DNA of 64,000 bases, from assembly GCA_022577435.1 (NCBI GenBank), contig JAKOON010000008.1, forward strand, positions 13,443,001 through 13,507,000, given 5' to 3'. This stretch comes from Embiotoca jacksoni. Lineage: Eukaryota > Chordata > Actinopteri > Embiotocidae. Positions 10,541 through 22,200 of this stretch are shown piece by piece. Both the position numbers and the translations under genes were made by a program. Under the pieces are notes generated by a model, which saw only the letters and a program-made list of their open reading frames with translations, had not been told where the DNA came from and did no database searches. The stretch's first letter is position 1. Each line of letters begins with the position of its first letter.

Positions 10541-13164
10541 CAGAGGGGTACAATAATATCAGTTAATGATGTATTTGATATTTATTGATGAAGATTTGCA
10601 CTTAAAAAGAGATTCATGTTCTTGTCAAGATGACTAATAGTTTCACCTGAAGATTATTTTTAATGGTTCAATGGTAAAAGATTATCATTAGTTGCAGCCC
10701 AACATTAATTTTCACTTGTTTAAAGTCACTCTTTGTTCACTGCACTCCTAAAAACTCATCTCTGTTCATCAAAATTACATATTCAGAAGGTTTTTTATCA
10801 AGAATAAAAGTCCGCTAATGTCTTAAAGTGGCTTAGATAGAATTCCCCTTTGCCTTGGGTGGTGGTATATTGGATCAGCTGGAGGGACACACGCACTAAA
10901 CTGTCCGTTGCTGTGATTGGTTATTTCACTGTCAGTCTCCTTTATGGTGTCCCTCCTGCTGGTTCAACCAGCCCTTTACCTTAATTCACTATTTGTGGAT
11001 CTTTGAAAATATAAATAGTCCCCTCCTCCATCTCCACCCACCCCGACACCGCTGCCCTACAGCTTGAAGATATGCAAAACCCAACCCTGCAAATTGACAG
11101 GATCAGTTCCTTACATATGTGATTTAGGAAACCCTGGCTTTTTTTTAAGACTGCTATTGGTGCAACACAGTTCCAAAGCGGAAATGTTTTGTCATGGTGT
11201 TGGCTGCTTATTTCTCATGATTTATCTTCCAGCATATAAAAAAACAAACACCACATGGACATGTTAACTAGGTTAAAAGGACGGGGTCACTAAATCATTT
11301 CATCAATTTTGGAGCGTTGGATGACGATATTTATGTCACTGATTTAGATTAGCTCCAGGTCTTTTTATTAAATTCCAAGGTTTAGTATCATTTTGATTAC
11401 CGATATAGTCATGACTAATTGTCTGTGCAGCAGTGGCGATATTAGAGTCACATTAGATAGCCTCTGAGCCCACAGCTCCTTCTGAAGGGCAAACCTGAAA
11501 GCCTTTCTATACAACAGAAGGATCACATGAAAAGCTTCTCATAGCCTCACCCATAGCGCCAAGTGAACGAGGAACAATGACCTCATTTGACCACCAAGCT
11601 CAGTTGCCCACATCATGTGGCTCCCTGAGCAACAAAGTGTGTATGGCAGCTACAGAAAGTGGTAAGGGAGGGTTTATGTTCTCTATTTGACGGAGAAGAC
11701 TTTCGGTTGACTTTATAAAATTTTGCCTTATTATTAAAAAACAGCGTTATAATTGTGACTGTAAAGTAAAAACAACCAAAAAGAGATGCATCAAAACAAT
11801 GGCTTCCTGTCATTTTTTTTGTTTGGCTGGAAGACAAAATAAGGACAGGACGGGACAAAATATTCCTTTTGCCAGATGACGTTATGTAAAGGCTTTTCAC
11901 ACCGTCAGACCTCTGAGCAGTCGACACCACAGATAATCATCTGATGAAACATGATAAGCGTAGGTTAGAGGTGCTAAATATTTTCTTTGCATGACACCAA
12001 AAGCACAGTCACAGCCTCAGGGTATGGGTGCAGTGAATGAGATATTATCAAGAGAAGTCATGAGTATCTGAGTGAGAGGGCAAAGTTCAATAATCAGTTA
12101 AAGCAGATGCAGGAGATATCTGCCATACTCTTGCACTGAATAGTACTTGATTGAAGCAGACCATTGGAAAAATTCTGACCACATCTCTGTGCTGTTAAGT
12201 ATAGGGTGGGGTAAGCCACAGATAATCAAATGCTGAAAAGAGGGATTGAGCCTAACAGAGCCGGAAAACAGCAGCCACCGTGCAGAAATGACAAAATTTA
12301 CCCAAAAATAGAAAACACAGGCTGGAGGCCCAAGAAAATGTGATCAGATTCTCAGACTGCAGTTTTGCAGTGAAATTGTTACGTGACAAAAGTAGAAAAA
12401 AAAAATTAACCCAAGTGTTTGCTGTTGAAAAGGACTAAAGAGAAGATGACCAGCATTGTGACAGGCCTTAGTAAAGGCGGATATTGCCAGAAGGCAACAA
12501 AGACTATAAATTGAGGACCCCTCCACTGTTTGTAGCCACAACAGGGCAACACAGACAGAAGTTATCAGTTTCAACAGGATCTACACAAGATTTGTACGTG
12601 ATCCATCAGAAATGACTTAAATCGCAGAAACTTTTTGTAATTACTGTAATTTTCAATTCAATTCAATTCATTGTTTTTAATAAATAACTAATGTTTCATG
12701 TGCACATTTAATGTAATGTGTGCGTTTATTCCTTCTTTTGTGGCAACTCCTTACATTTTGGAACTTTTTTTTTTTCCGCATTTTTTCCCCGCATTATCTA
12801 GAAGGAAATCACAAATGTCTGAAGAGTGAATCCAATCATTTCTAAAAGAGCTTCACATGATTGAATTTTACACTGATTTTCTTTACTTAACATTTTTTTT
12901 TTTTTTTTTTACATCATGGTAAAGTTTGTACAAGATAATTATGGTTACAGTATCCCTGCAAAAATACGTACTCTGAAAAAATGCGCACAATCTCCCCTGG
13001 ATGTAACTCAATAGCAGGTCATAAATTAACTATAAACTCTTAATGAAATAAAGATGGTTTTTAAAACTGAAATGGAGGGTATGAGTAACTAATATTTCAT
13101 TTGGGAAAACAGAAGTAACAGATTAAAATTGTATTGCTGGCTCACATTAAACAATTCAATATTT
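10541..13164. other. Intergenic, nothing recognised
   Basis: About 2.6 kb without a supportable exon. It holds short homopolymer tracts (for example poly-T at 12892-12910) and a small run of ATTCA repeats near 12655. Small frames such as 11613-11930 and 12344-12574 (minus strand) have no recognisable product. Confidence 0.45.
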
Positions 13165-14463
13165 TCATCCATCCATCCATCCATCATCTTCTGCGTATCT
13201 GGGGTCGAGTCGCGGTGGCAGCAGGCCAAGCAATCTGACCCAGACTTCCCTCTCCCCCGCAACATCTTCCAGCTCATGCTGAGGGATCCTGAGGCGTTCC
13301 CAGGCCAGCCGGGAGATATAATCTTTCCAGAGTGTACTGAGTCTTCACTGGGGTCTCCTGCCAGTTGGGCGTGCCCGGAAAACCTCCAGAGGGAGGTGCC
13401 CAGGATGATCCTGATCAGATGTCCGAACCACCTCAGCTGACTCCTTTCAACACGAAGGAGTAGCGCCTCAACTCCAAGTTCCCTCCTGATGTCCGAGCTC
13501 CTTACCCTATCTCTAAGGCAGAGCCCGGCCACCCTACAGAGGAAATTCATTTCGGCCGCTTGTAGCCGTGATCTCGTTCTTTCGGTCACAACCTAGAGCT
13601 CCTGACCATCGGTGAGGGTCGGAACGTAGATCGCCCAGTAAACAGAGCTTCACCTTTCGGCTCATCTCCCTTTTCACCAACACGGTCCGGTGCAGCGCCT
13701 GTTGTACTGCTGCAGCCGCACCAATCCGGCGGTCAACCTCTCGCTCCATCCTCCCCTCACTCGTGAACAAGACCCAGAGATACTTAAACTCCTTTGCTTG
13801 AGGCAGGCACTCCGTCCCCACCCGGAGGGAGCAATCCACCGGTTTCCGGCAGAGAACCATGGCCTCAGATTTGGAGGTGCTAACCCTCATCCCCGCCGCT
13901 TCACACTCGGCTGCAAACCGCCCCAGTGAGTGCTGGAGGTCGCGGTCCGAAGAGGCCAACAGGACCACATCATCTGCAAACAGCAGAGATGCGATCCGGA
14001 GACCCCCGAACCGGACGTTCTCCTCCCGGCGCAGCCGGCCTAGATATCCTGTCCGTGAAGGCCACGAACAGGATCGGTGACAGAGGACAGCCCTGGCGGA
14101 GGCCAACGCCCACTGGAAACGAGTCTGACTTATTGCCGAGAATACGAACACAGCTCCTACTGCGGTTGTACAGAGACCGGATGGCCCGTTGCAACAGGTC
14201 CGGCACCCCGTACTCCTGCAGCATCCCCCACAAAAACCCTCAGGGGACCCGGTCGAAAGCCTTCTCGGTTTCGTTGATCCGGGCGAGGTGACCTCAGACC
14301 GTGGGCTGCTGCTCATCGGGGTTTTGTGAACCGCTCTTTGTCTGGGTTCTCACCTGAGACCAGTTTGCCTTGGGAGACCCTAGCGGGGGCTAATGCCCCA
14401 GACAGCATAGCTCCCAGGATCACTGAGCCACTGAAACCCCTCCACCACGTTAAAGTGGCGATT
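13165..14463 (-). mobile_element. Rex3 (RTE-clade) LINE, 5'-truncated and frameshifted
   Basis: Minus-strand translation gives reverse transcriptase motifs: LRQGCPLSPILF near 14090, the catalytic box LLFADDVVLLASSDRDL near 13970, EFKYLWVLFTSEGRMEREVD near 13770, and MTERTRSRLQAAEM near 13589. These fall in different frames, so at least two indels have occurred. The 3' end is a GATG repeat (plus-strand CATCCATCCATCCATC at about 13168-13184), the tail described for Rex3. Sequence at 14075-14095 nearly matches the region I recall as the standard Rex3 PCR primer site. It lies about 0.65 kb downstream of the tcf25 stop codon. It is not a functional element. Confidence 0.85.
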
Positions 14464-15044
14464 TCACATTCAAATAAAACAGCAATGTGTCCAATGATAA
14501 ATTTAGGCTTGATTTTCTAAACCTCTCCAAGTAAACATGGGCTTCAATGTGCCGAACTGATTTCCCAAAGATGTTTTTTAAGAGTCAATGAGAATAAAAT
14601 CTCTATGATTCAGAGACAATGTGTTAAACTGCTGCCATAGAAAATTTTGAATTTGTGATACAGGGCTTCCAATCAGCATTAGAACTTTTAAACTTTATTA
14701 TAAATCCATAAAGCAGTACTCAGTGTGTTTGATGATTAACTCTTTGAGACCCAGAAACCAGAGGAAGTGGAGTAGTGCCCATTAATGTGTTGGTGCTACT
14801 GAGCTGACAAAGACTGGAGAAGCTAATGATACCTTGGTGACATGACAGTTTCAACTATGCATCAGTATTCTGACAGTGGAAGAGAGTTCACCCTGGTCAC
14901 AGCTGTCTGTACTGCCTCTGAGAAATTTATTTTAATCAATGCCACTGGAGCACAGTTCAATACTCTGAAGCTGTGACAGTTAAAAAAAAACAAAAAACTC
15001 TTCAGCTGTCCCACTGTACCTCTTCTTAATTATAAACACCACTA
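14464..15044. other. tcf25 3' flank
   Basis: AT-rich DNA between the Rex3 fragment and the tcf25 polyadenylation signal. No exon or repeat was recognised. Confidence 0.4.
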
Positions 15045-15050
15045 TTTATT
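15045..15050 (-). terminator. Polyadenylation signal of tcf25
   Basis: AATAAA on the minus strand, 65 bases beyond the tcf25 stop codon. Position and orientation suit cleavage shortly afterwards. This rests on motif and spacing only. Confidence 0.5.
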
Positions 15051-15114
15051 CTTCAAAGTTTGTTTGATTCCTCTCCATTCAACACTTATTCCACCTCTGT
15101 CTCCCTCCTCTCTC

Positions 15115-18100
15115 TCAGTCCCATTCCTCCTCATCTCTGTAGGGGTTGTCCTCCCTCGGTGGCTCCTGAAACCGGATGTTTGCCAGCATGTCCCTCATTG
15201 CCACCATTAGACGGTTCACTTCCTGGTTCAGTTCCTGACCAGCTCGAGCCACTTCCATGTCATCCTCCTGCCTCAGTCCACCCTTGAGTGAAGGAAAAAT
15301 AAATTAATGTACAGTTCTCATGTCTCACCCTTTCTCAAACAGGCCTTTCTCTGTTTTAATATCCTTAACTATGTCACATCATTTTTTCTTTGGAATTCTC
15401 TGAAGACATTCTCCATTTCCTTACATTTCATTATCTATTAAGTGTATATTGCAAAAACCCGACTATTCGACAAGTTGTGCGTGTTAAAGTGATTCCAGCC
15501 ATGAAAAACACAGAACGACCGCAAAACAAAAGAAATCTGATGCCATTGAAATGAATAAATATGAATATAACAAGAACAAAATGCTGTATAGGAGATTATC
15601 AGCGGGGAAGTCAATACTGTGGGAAAAACAAAAAGTTCAATTCAGTTCATTCAGTAACTCAGAAATGTCACCACCCGAATAATCTGCGCCTCTATGTTTC
15701 CGCGGGTGTAAAACCATGTTCTCTATGCATTCATTGATTTCTCTGCGTCTCCTTCTCACCACGATGAGAGCAGCCGTCTCTCCAGATTTGTACATCTGAT
15801 TAATACTTTCAGTCGTATTAAAATACACAACAATCACTTCTCCCGTTTCTGCTTTCAGGTTTAGTAAATATCATTGCGGGTGCTAAATTTTTGTATTTGC
15901 ATTTCCCCTCCCAGTATTTTGCACGTTCAGGTAGAAGCGCCCAATATTACACATACATGCAGGCAAACACGCCAAATGGACAACGCGTGTTAAATTGCAC
16001 ATTTGAAAAACGTTTACACACGCAAACGTTTAGTAAATGAGGCCCATAGTGTGTTAAAACAAATGTATTATATTAACACCGGTGTAATCTTGGCCTGTGT
16101 TATCGAACAAAACATTATGTTGTTTTCAAATAAGTAACTCTATTTCAAGATTAAGACCCACATTTTGGCCTCTCATCCACATGTAGAAGGTGTTAGGTAA
16201 CTAAAACAAGGAATTAAAAAAAAAAAAAGGTTGTAAAATGCAGATTTAAAAAAAAAAAGTCCAGTTACTGTGTGTCTGTGTGAACATGAACAACAGTGCA
16301 TTTGGAAAAAAGATTAATTCACACCTTAATTTGTGCACAAAGCAACACTTTCTGTGAACAATGGCGGACATTTTTCATGTTTGTTTAACACTAATATTAG
16401 AAATTAGCTATTATTCTGTTTGCTTTTATTTCTCTTTCACCAAAGTAAAATAACGGCAACGGCATTTGTCAGTGACGTCTCCCGTGTGTGCAAAGTTTTG
16501 TTAACTGCCGTTCTGAAAGCTACGTCCACTTTTGTATGCAGTCCATGTTCACTACACATGCTCAAGGTGATCTTCTCTGGTATTTTTAAAACATTTTACT
16601 GTACACTTTTCCCACCACCTACATAGTTGTTTCAGCGTTTCTATTTGTTTTTGCATTCTCGTGTGTGCGGAGATACTTAGTGCTGTACTTTTTATCTTAT
16701 TTTTCTAAAGAAGCAATATATTTTCCAGAGTCTTAACTATATTTATTTTATCCATATTCTATCTCTTCCTCTCCATAAGTGGATAACATGGTTAGGATGG
16801 ATGGAACAGTCCTGATTGAGACATGCCTTGGGCGCTTCTGGTAACATTAAGCATGTAGTGTATAGCTCACAAGATGTTGAACTGAATGTGTGCTTTAATG
16901 TAACAGTGGATGGTTGAACTACAAGTCCAATGGCAAGACAGAGAAAATGCATGACATTTATGAGTACACATTGCTCCAGGTTCAGTACCTCAGTCGTTGT
17001 AAAAATCCCCTTGTTAAACTTGTTTGTCATGAACCAGACTCATTCTGCACTTGGTACGGCATCAACAAAATCCTTTAACAACAGTCTTTCCATTTATCAC
17101 CAGTACATATTACTTTGCTGTGACACTCATATTTAACTCACATGCTGTCCATTTCTTCTGATCCTCCTTGAGATAGTTCTACTCCTTCATTGGAGTCCAG
17201 CTGTGTTTAATTAAACTGATTGGACTTGATTAGAAAAGGCACACATCTGTCTATATAAGACCTTACAGCTCACAGTGCATGTCAGAGCAAATGAGAATCA
17301 TGAGGTCGAAGGAACTGTCCAAGGAGCTCAGAGACAGAATTGTGGCAAGGCACAGATCTGGCCAAGGTTACAAAATAATTTCTGCAGCACTCAAGGTTCC
17401 TAAGAGCACAGTGGCCTCCATAATCCTTAAATGGAAGAAGTTTGGGACGACCAGAACTCTTCCTAGACCTGGCCGTCCAGCCAAACTGAGCAATCGTGGG
17501 AGAAGAGCCTTGGTGAGAGAGGTAAAGAAGAACCCAAAGATCACTGTGGCTGAGCTCCAGAGATGCAGTAGGGAGATGGGAGAAAGTTCCACAAAGTCAA
17601 CTATCACTGCAGCCCTCCACCAGTCGGGGCTTTATGGCAGAGTGGCCCGACGGAAGCCTCTCCTCAGTGCAAGACATATGAAAGCCCGCATAGAGTTTGC
17701 CAAAAAACATATGAAGGACTCCCAGACTATGAGAAATAAGATTCTCTGGTCTGATGAGACCAAGATTGAACTTTTTGGCATTAATTCTAAGCGGTATGTG
17801 TGGAGAAAACCAGGCACTGCTCATCACCTGCCCAATACAATCCCAACAGTGAAACATGGTGGTGGCAGCATCATGCTATGGGGGTGTTTTTCAGCTGCAG
17901 GGACAGGACGACTGGTTGCAATTGAAGGAAAGATGAATGCGGCCAAGTACAGAGATATCCTGGAAGAAAACCTCTTCCAGAGTGCTCTGGACCTCAGACT
18001 GGGCCGAAGGTTCACCTTCTAACAAGACAATGACCCTCAGCACACAGATAAAATAACAAAGGAGTGGCTTCGGAACAACTCTGTGACCATTCTTGACTGG

Positions 18101-19154
18101 CCCAGCCAGAGCCCTGACCTAAACCCAATTGAGCATCTCTGGAGAGACCTGAAAATGGCTGTCCACCAACGTTCACCATCCAACCTGACGGAACTGGAGA
18201 GGATCTGCAAGGAAGAATGGCAGAGGATCCCCAAATCCAGGTGTGAAAAGCTTGTTGCATCATTCCCAAGAAGACTCATGGCTGTACTAGCTCAAAAGGG
18301 TGCTTCTACTCAATACTGAGCAAAGGGTCTGAATACTTGTGACCATGTGATATTTCAGTTTTTCTTTTTTAATAAATTTGCACAAATTTCTACATTTGTT
18401 TTTTTCTGTCAAGATGGGGTGCTGAGTGTACATTAATGAGAAATAAAATGAACTTTTTTGATTTTAGCAAATGGCTGCAATGATACAAAGAGTGAAAAAA
18501 TTAAAGGGGTCTGAATACTTTCCGTACCCACTGTATGTAACATCAATGAGTGCGAGAGGAATCTTTCCATTTATACTCATGTCGAGTTGTTTGTAAAACC
18601 ACGTTTCTCCAAAAAGTTGGGACGCGTCTAAAATGAAAATAAAAACAGAATGCAATGATTTGCAAATCCTGTGAACCCGTTTTTAATTGCAAATAGACCA
18701 AAGACAACGTATCAAATGTTGAAACTGAGATATTCTATCGATTTACATTTTACACAGCGTCCCAACTTTTTTGGAAATGGGGTTGTAGAAAACAAATCAA
18801 GCTGAAATGAATTCTCTCCAATTGTTGCTTTTAGTGCGTTCATTCGATTCCCCCTTTTATGCAGGACATGTCTGCCACTATGTTTTTTGTTGCTTCCACT
18901 GAGGGGGTTTCAAAGTTAAATCTTTTTAAATTTGAACCGTGTTGGCTTTTATCAAACCTATAATCTGATACTTTTACCTCATAATACTGCAGCATTTAAG
19001 TTACAGCACAGCATATAGGAAACTATTGACTGAAGAGCCTTTAAACATGCACCCTCTTCTGCATTTTCTTTCAACAAAGAACTATTCCACTCAACTCAGC
19101 TTTAATGATAAACTGTTTTTTTTATATGGAAAGCGGTGCATACTTTCTTCATTT

Positions 19155-19208
<54 letters not shown>

Positions 19209-22200
19209 CTAAGTAATACTGCAGAGCTGTCGGTAGTTGAGAAGCTCCGACAGCTGATATGTTAAGATGCTCAAAAGACTGTAAAACACCCTCTAAGAGC
19301 TGGAGAACTGTGAGTGATGCTTTTGTCGGTTTGAAATGAACACATCCGGTTCCATTACACTTGACCTAAAAAGGATACTTTTCCATCCTGCTATCAGGTG
19401 CTGCACCAAAATATGACCATATGGTCTTTCTGTGCATTCGCTTTCTTTCACACAATCTTAGACAGATTACAGTCCATTCTGAGGAAGCAGGGAGTGAGCA
19501 AATAATGGGAATTAAATGAGCGGAAAGGGCAAACACCCATTTGTTGCTGAGGACAATGTGGATCAAGGATGGTCAATAATCATCATAATCATCACCATCA
19601 TGAAAAGTAGCAATTTTATTTATGTAATACAGCCCCGAACTTAAGTTCTGACATTTAAATCATTTCAATACCAAACTCTGCTTAACTGAAAAAGTGTTTT
19701 GGGATCGACTGGAACGGTAGCTTCAAAATAACATCAAAATAAAAAAAAATTCACTTTTTGGACAAAATTTTTTTACATGATCCACTTTTTCCTTTCAAAT
19801 GTCTCAAATACAAAGTACAGTAAGTTCTCCTCCAAAGTGACCCACTTTGCTGCTTCATATGCTGCGGGAATAACTGCCCAGTGGAGCAGTTTTGGATCTG
19901 AAAACATCACAGTTAGGTTTTGTTAAGAATGGCGGAAAATATGTGAGCAGGAAAATGGAATTTGGTCAACTAATCGACAAAATGTCCAATAATAACTAAT
20001 GTGCTTGATTATGAGCCCTTGAATTGGCTCCAGAAATTGACCCTGCAAATTAACACCGAATAAATATGAGGATTGAACGGCTTTTATTAGCAAAGAGGCA
20101 GCTAAGCCTAGGCCTAAAAACAACTCTGCACTTTGTGAATGTTGTTTTTGTTTTCTCATTATCATGCATACTAGAAAATGGTGGACCGAATTGACTGTAA
20201 CAAAGTCATATGCCTTGTTAAACATTTTCCAGCTCTCATCCCTTTAGGGTGACCATGAGTCTTTGAAGGAAATGTTCCATCAGTCATGGACGTGTGTTAA
20301 GATATTTTGCTAATGTCTTTGACATTATATTTGACATGGGTGTATCCGTGTTCGGGCTTTGCAGTATATTTTCAATATAAAATATACGACGAGAAAAAAA
20401 AACGTTCATAGAAATATAGTGTGATGTTGCGTCACATAGCCTAGCTCTCTTTGTAAAACTGTGGTCGTGTTTGAGTCGCTCTCCACCACCACACAGCTCC
20501 ATGTGCCCAATCGTGGGCTAATTTTTGTTCGGACCGGTACCCTTACACCCTTACTTCCCCGCTGCCGAGATGGGGTTACAACGGGTTTCCAGCTGTACAT
20601 TTTCAAACAGGGAAAGAAACCCTGTCTTTCTATTTTATTTTGATCACACTTTAATAAAAGTAAATCACCACTTAGCCTAAAAATACAAAGACATGATTTT
20701 GGTCCCTAATCTCTGTTTTCATTCAACAGAAATCCAGGGTTTGAGATGTACTGTGTCTTTGGGGCACTTTACTCTTGCTACATAATTTAATTAAAGCTCA
20801 TCATATGATCAAATCTCCAATGTCAGAGGTAATAAAAGAGTTGTAAGTCTTGTCAGATCCTCAGACCGTTTCAGAGCAGGAGGCAGAGATATACTTTCTT
20901 CAGCTATTGCTGCCACTACAACACAATGTTTCCAGGAAAAATTAATATCTCAGTATTTAGTAAGGAATAAAATTGTGTTTCTACTTTTATAATTGATTTG
21001 TGTCATTATTAAATTGTCATTAGATTGAAAAGAGACTGTTTAACTGAATGCGATATCAGGTAGTGGGCTCTAGCCGGGTCTTAAGAGTCGCTTATCTGAC
21101 AACAAAGCCGCACAATTATTACACAGAGGTGCAGAAAACAACACGTGAACTCAGACCGAGAGTCACGACAAATAAAAAAAACACTGTGGCGTGCACATGG
21201 CCTGATCAATCATTTACAGGCACTATTGACAAGAGAAAAAAAAAGTAAGTAAGTGATTCCAAAACATTTGGTTTAAATTAGACTGCAGGAATTCCTTACA
21301 TTGTTCATTGTAACATTAGAAATGCCAATGGTTATTTATCAGTTGGTTAAACCCCTCTGCTGTATAATGGTGCTTTCACACTTGGTACTTTGTACCGTGC
21401 TCGAGTGCATTTGAGTCCAAAGTCTGGTACGTTAAGTAAGTGTGAACATTGCAGACCCGATAGAGGCACAGATCATCGTACCTGGGCACAGCTCCATTTG
21501 GAAGAGGCGGACTCGGGTCCAGATCAGTGTACTCGGGCACAGTACACGCATCTGGTGTGAAAGCTGGTTGCCCTAAAACCTGCTATTGAGGATATATATT
21601 GCAACATTACGCCACTGTTGCATTTTCAAACATAAAAAAAGCAGTTCTCCGCACCACTTTTTTCCCTCAGAAATCTGCAAATGAGGCCAGATCTGGACAC
21701 TTGCACCTGATTCTTTGTGTCTTTGTGTCCTTCTGGTCTGTCCACTCAAAACAAAAGCAGCGGTGATGTAAAGTAGCCCTCCACTGGCATGAGGATGATG
21801 ACATAAGCATACTTAGGTACAGAGCATTAATATGATGTGAACGCAGGCCAGCAGGGGAGTCGAGGGTCACGGCAATCATACTCGGTACAGATGAAGCCTC
21901 CATCGTGTGGAAACACACGAAAACCCAGCCGTTGTGTTCCTTCAGTGATTTTGGACCGTTAACTCAAGAACAACAGACAAGTCTTACGGTTGCAGTAAAT
22001 CAGAACATCAAGACGAGGATACATGATGAAATCACTTGACACCCTTCGAAGCACAGCTGTTCATAGTGATGAATTCACCCACTCGGTGCACTCACACAGA
22101 GACAAATGAGTTTTGTGTGTAAGGCTTACAGCTGTTTATCACATGGCGTCTTCACATGTACACCATGGGTTCTTTGAGATGTCAGTCTAATGCTGGACAG

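Noticed and set aside
13129..14291. Plus-strand frames across the Rex3 block
   Set aside because: They are antisense shadows of the GC-rich reverse transcriptase on the minus strand.
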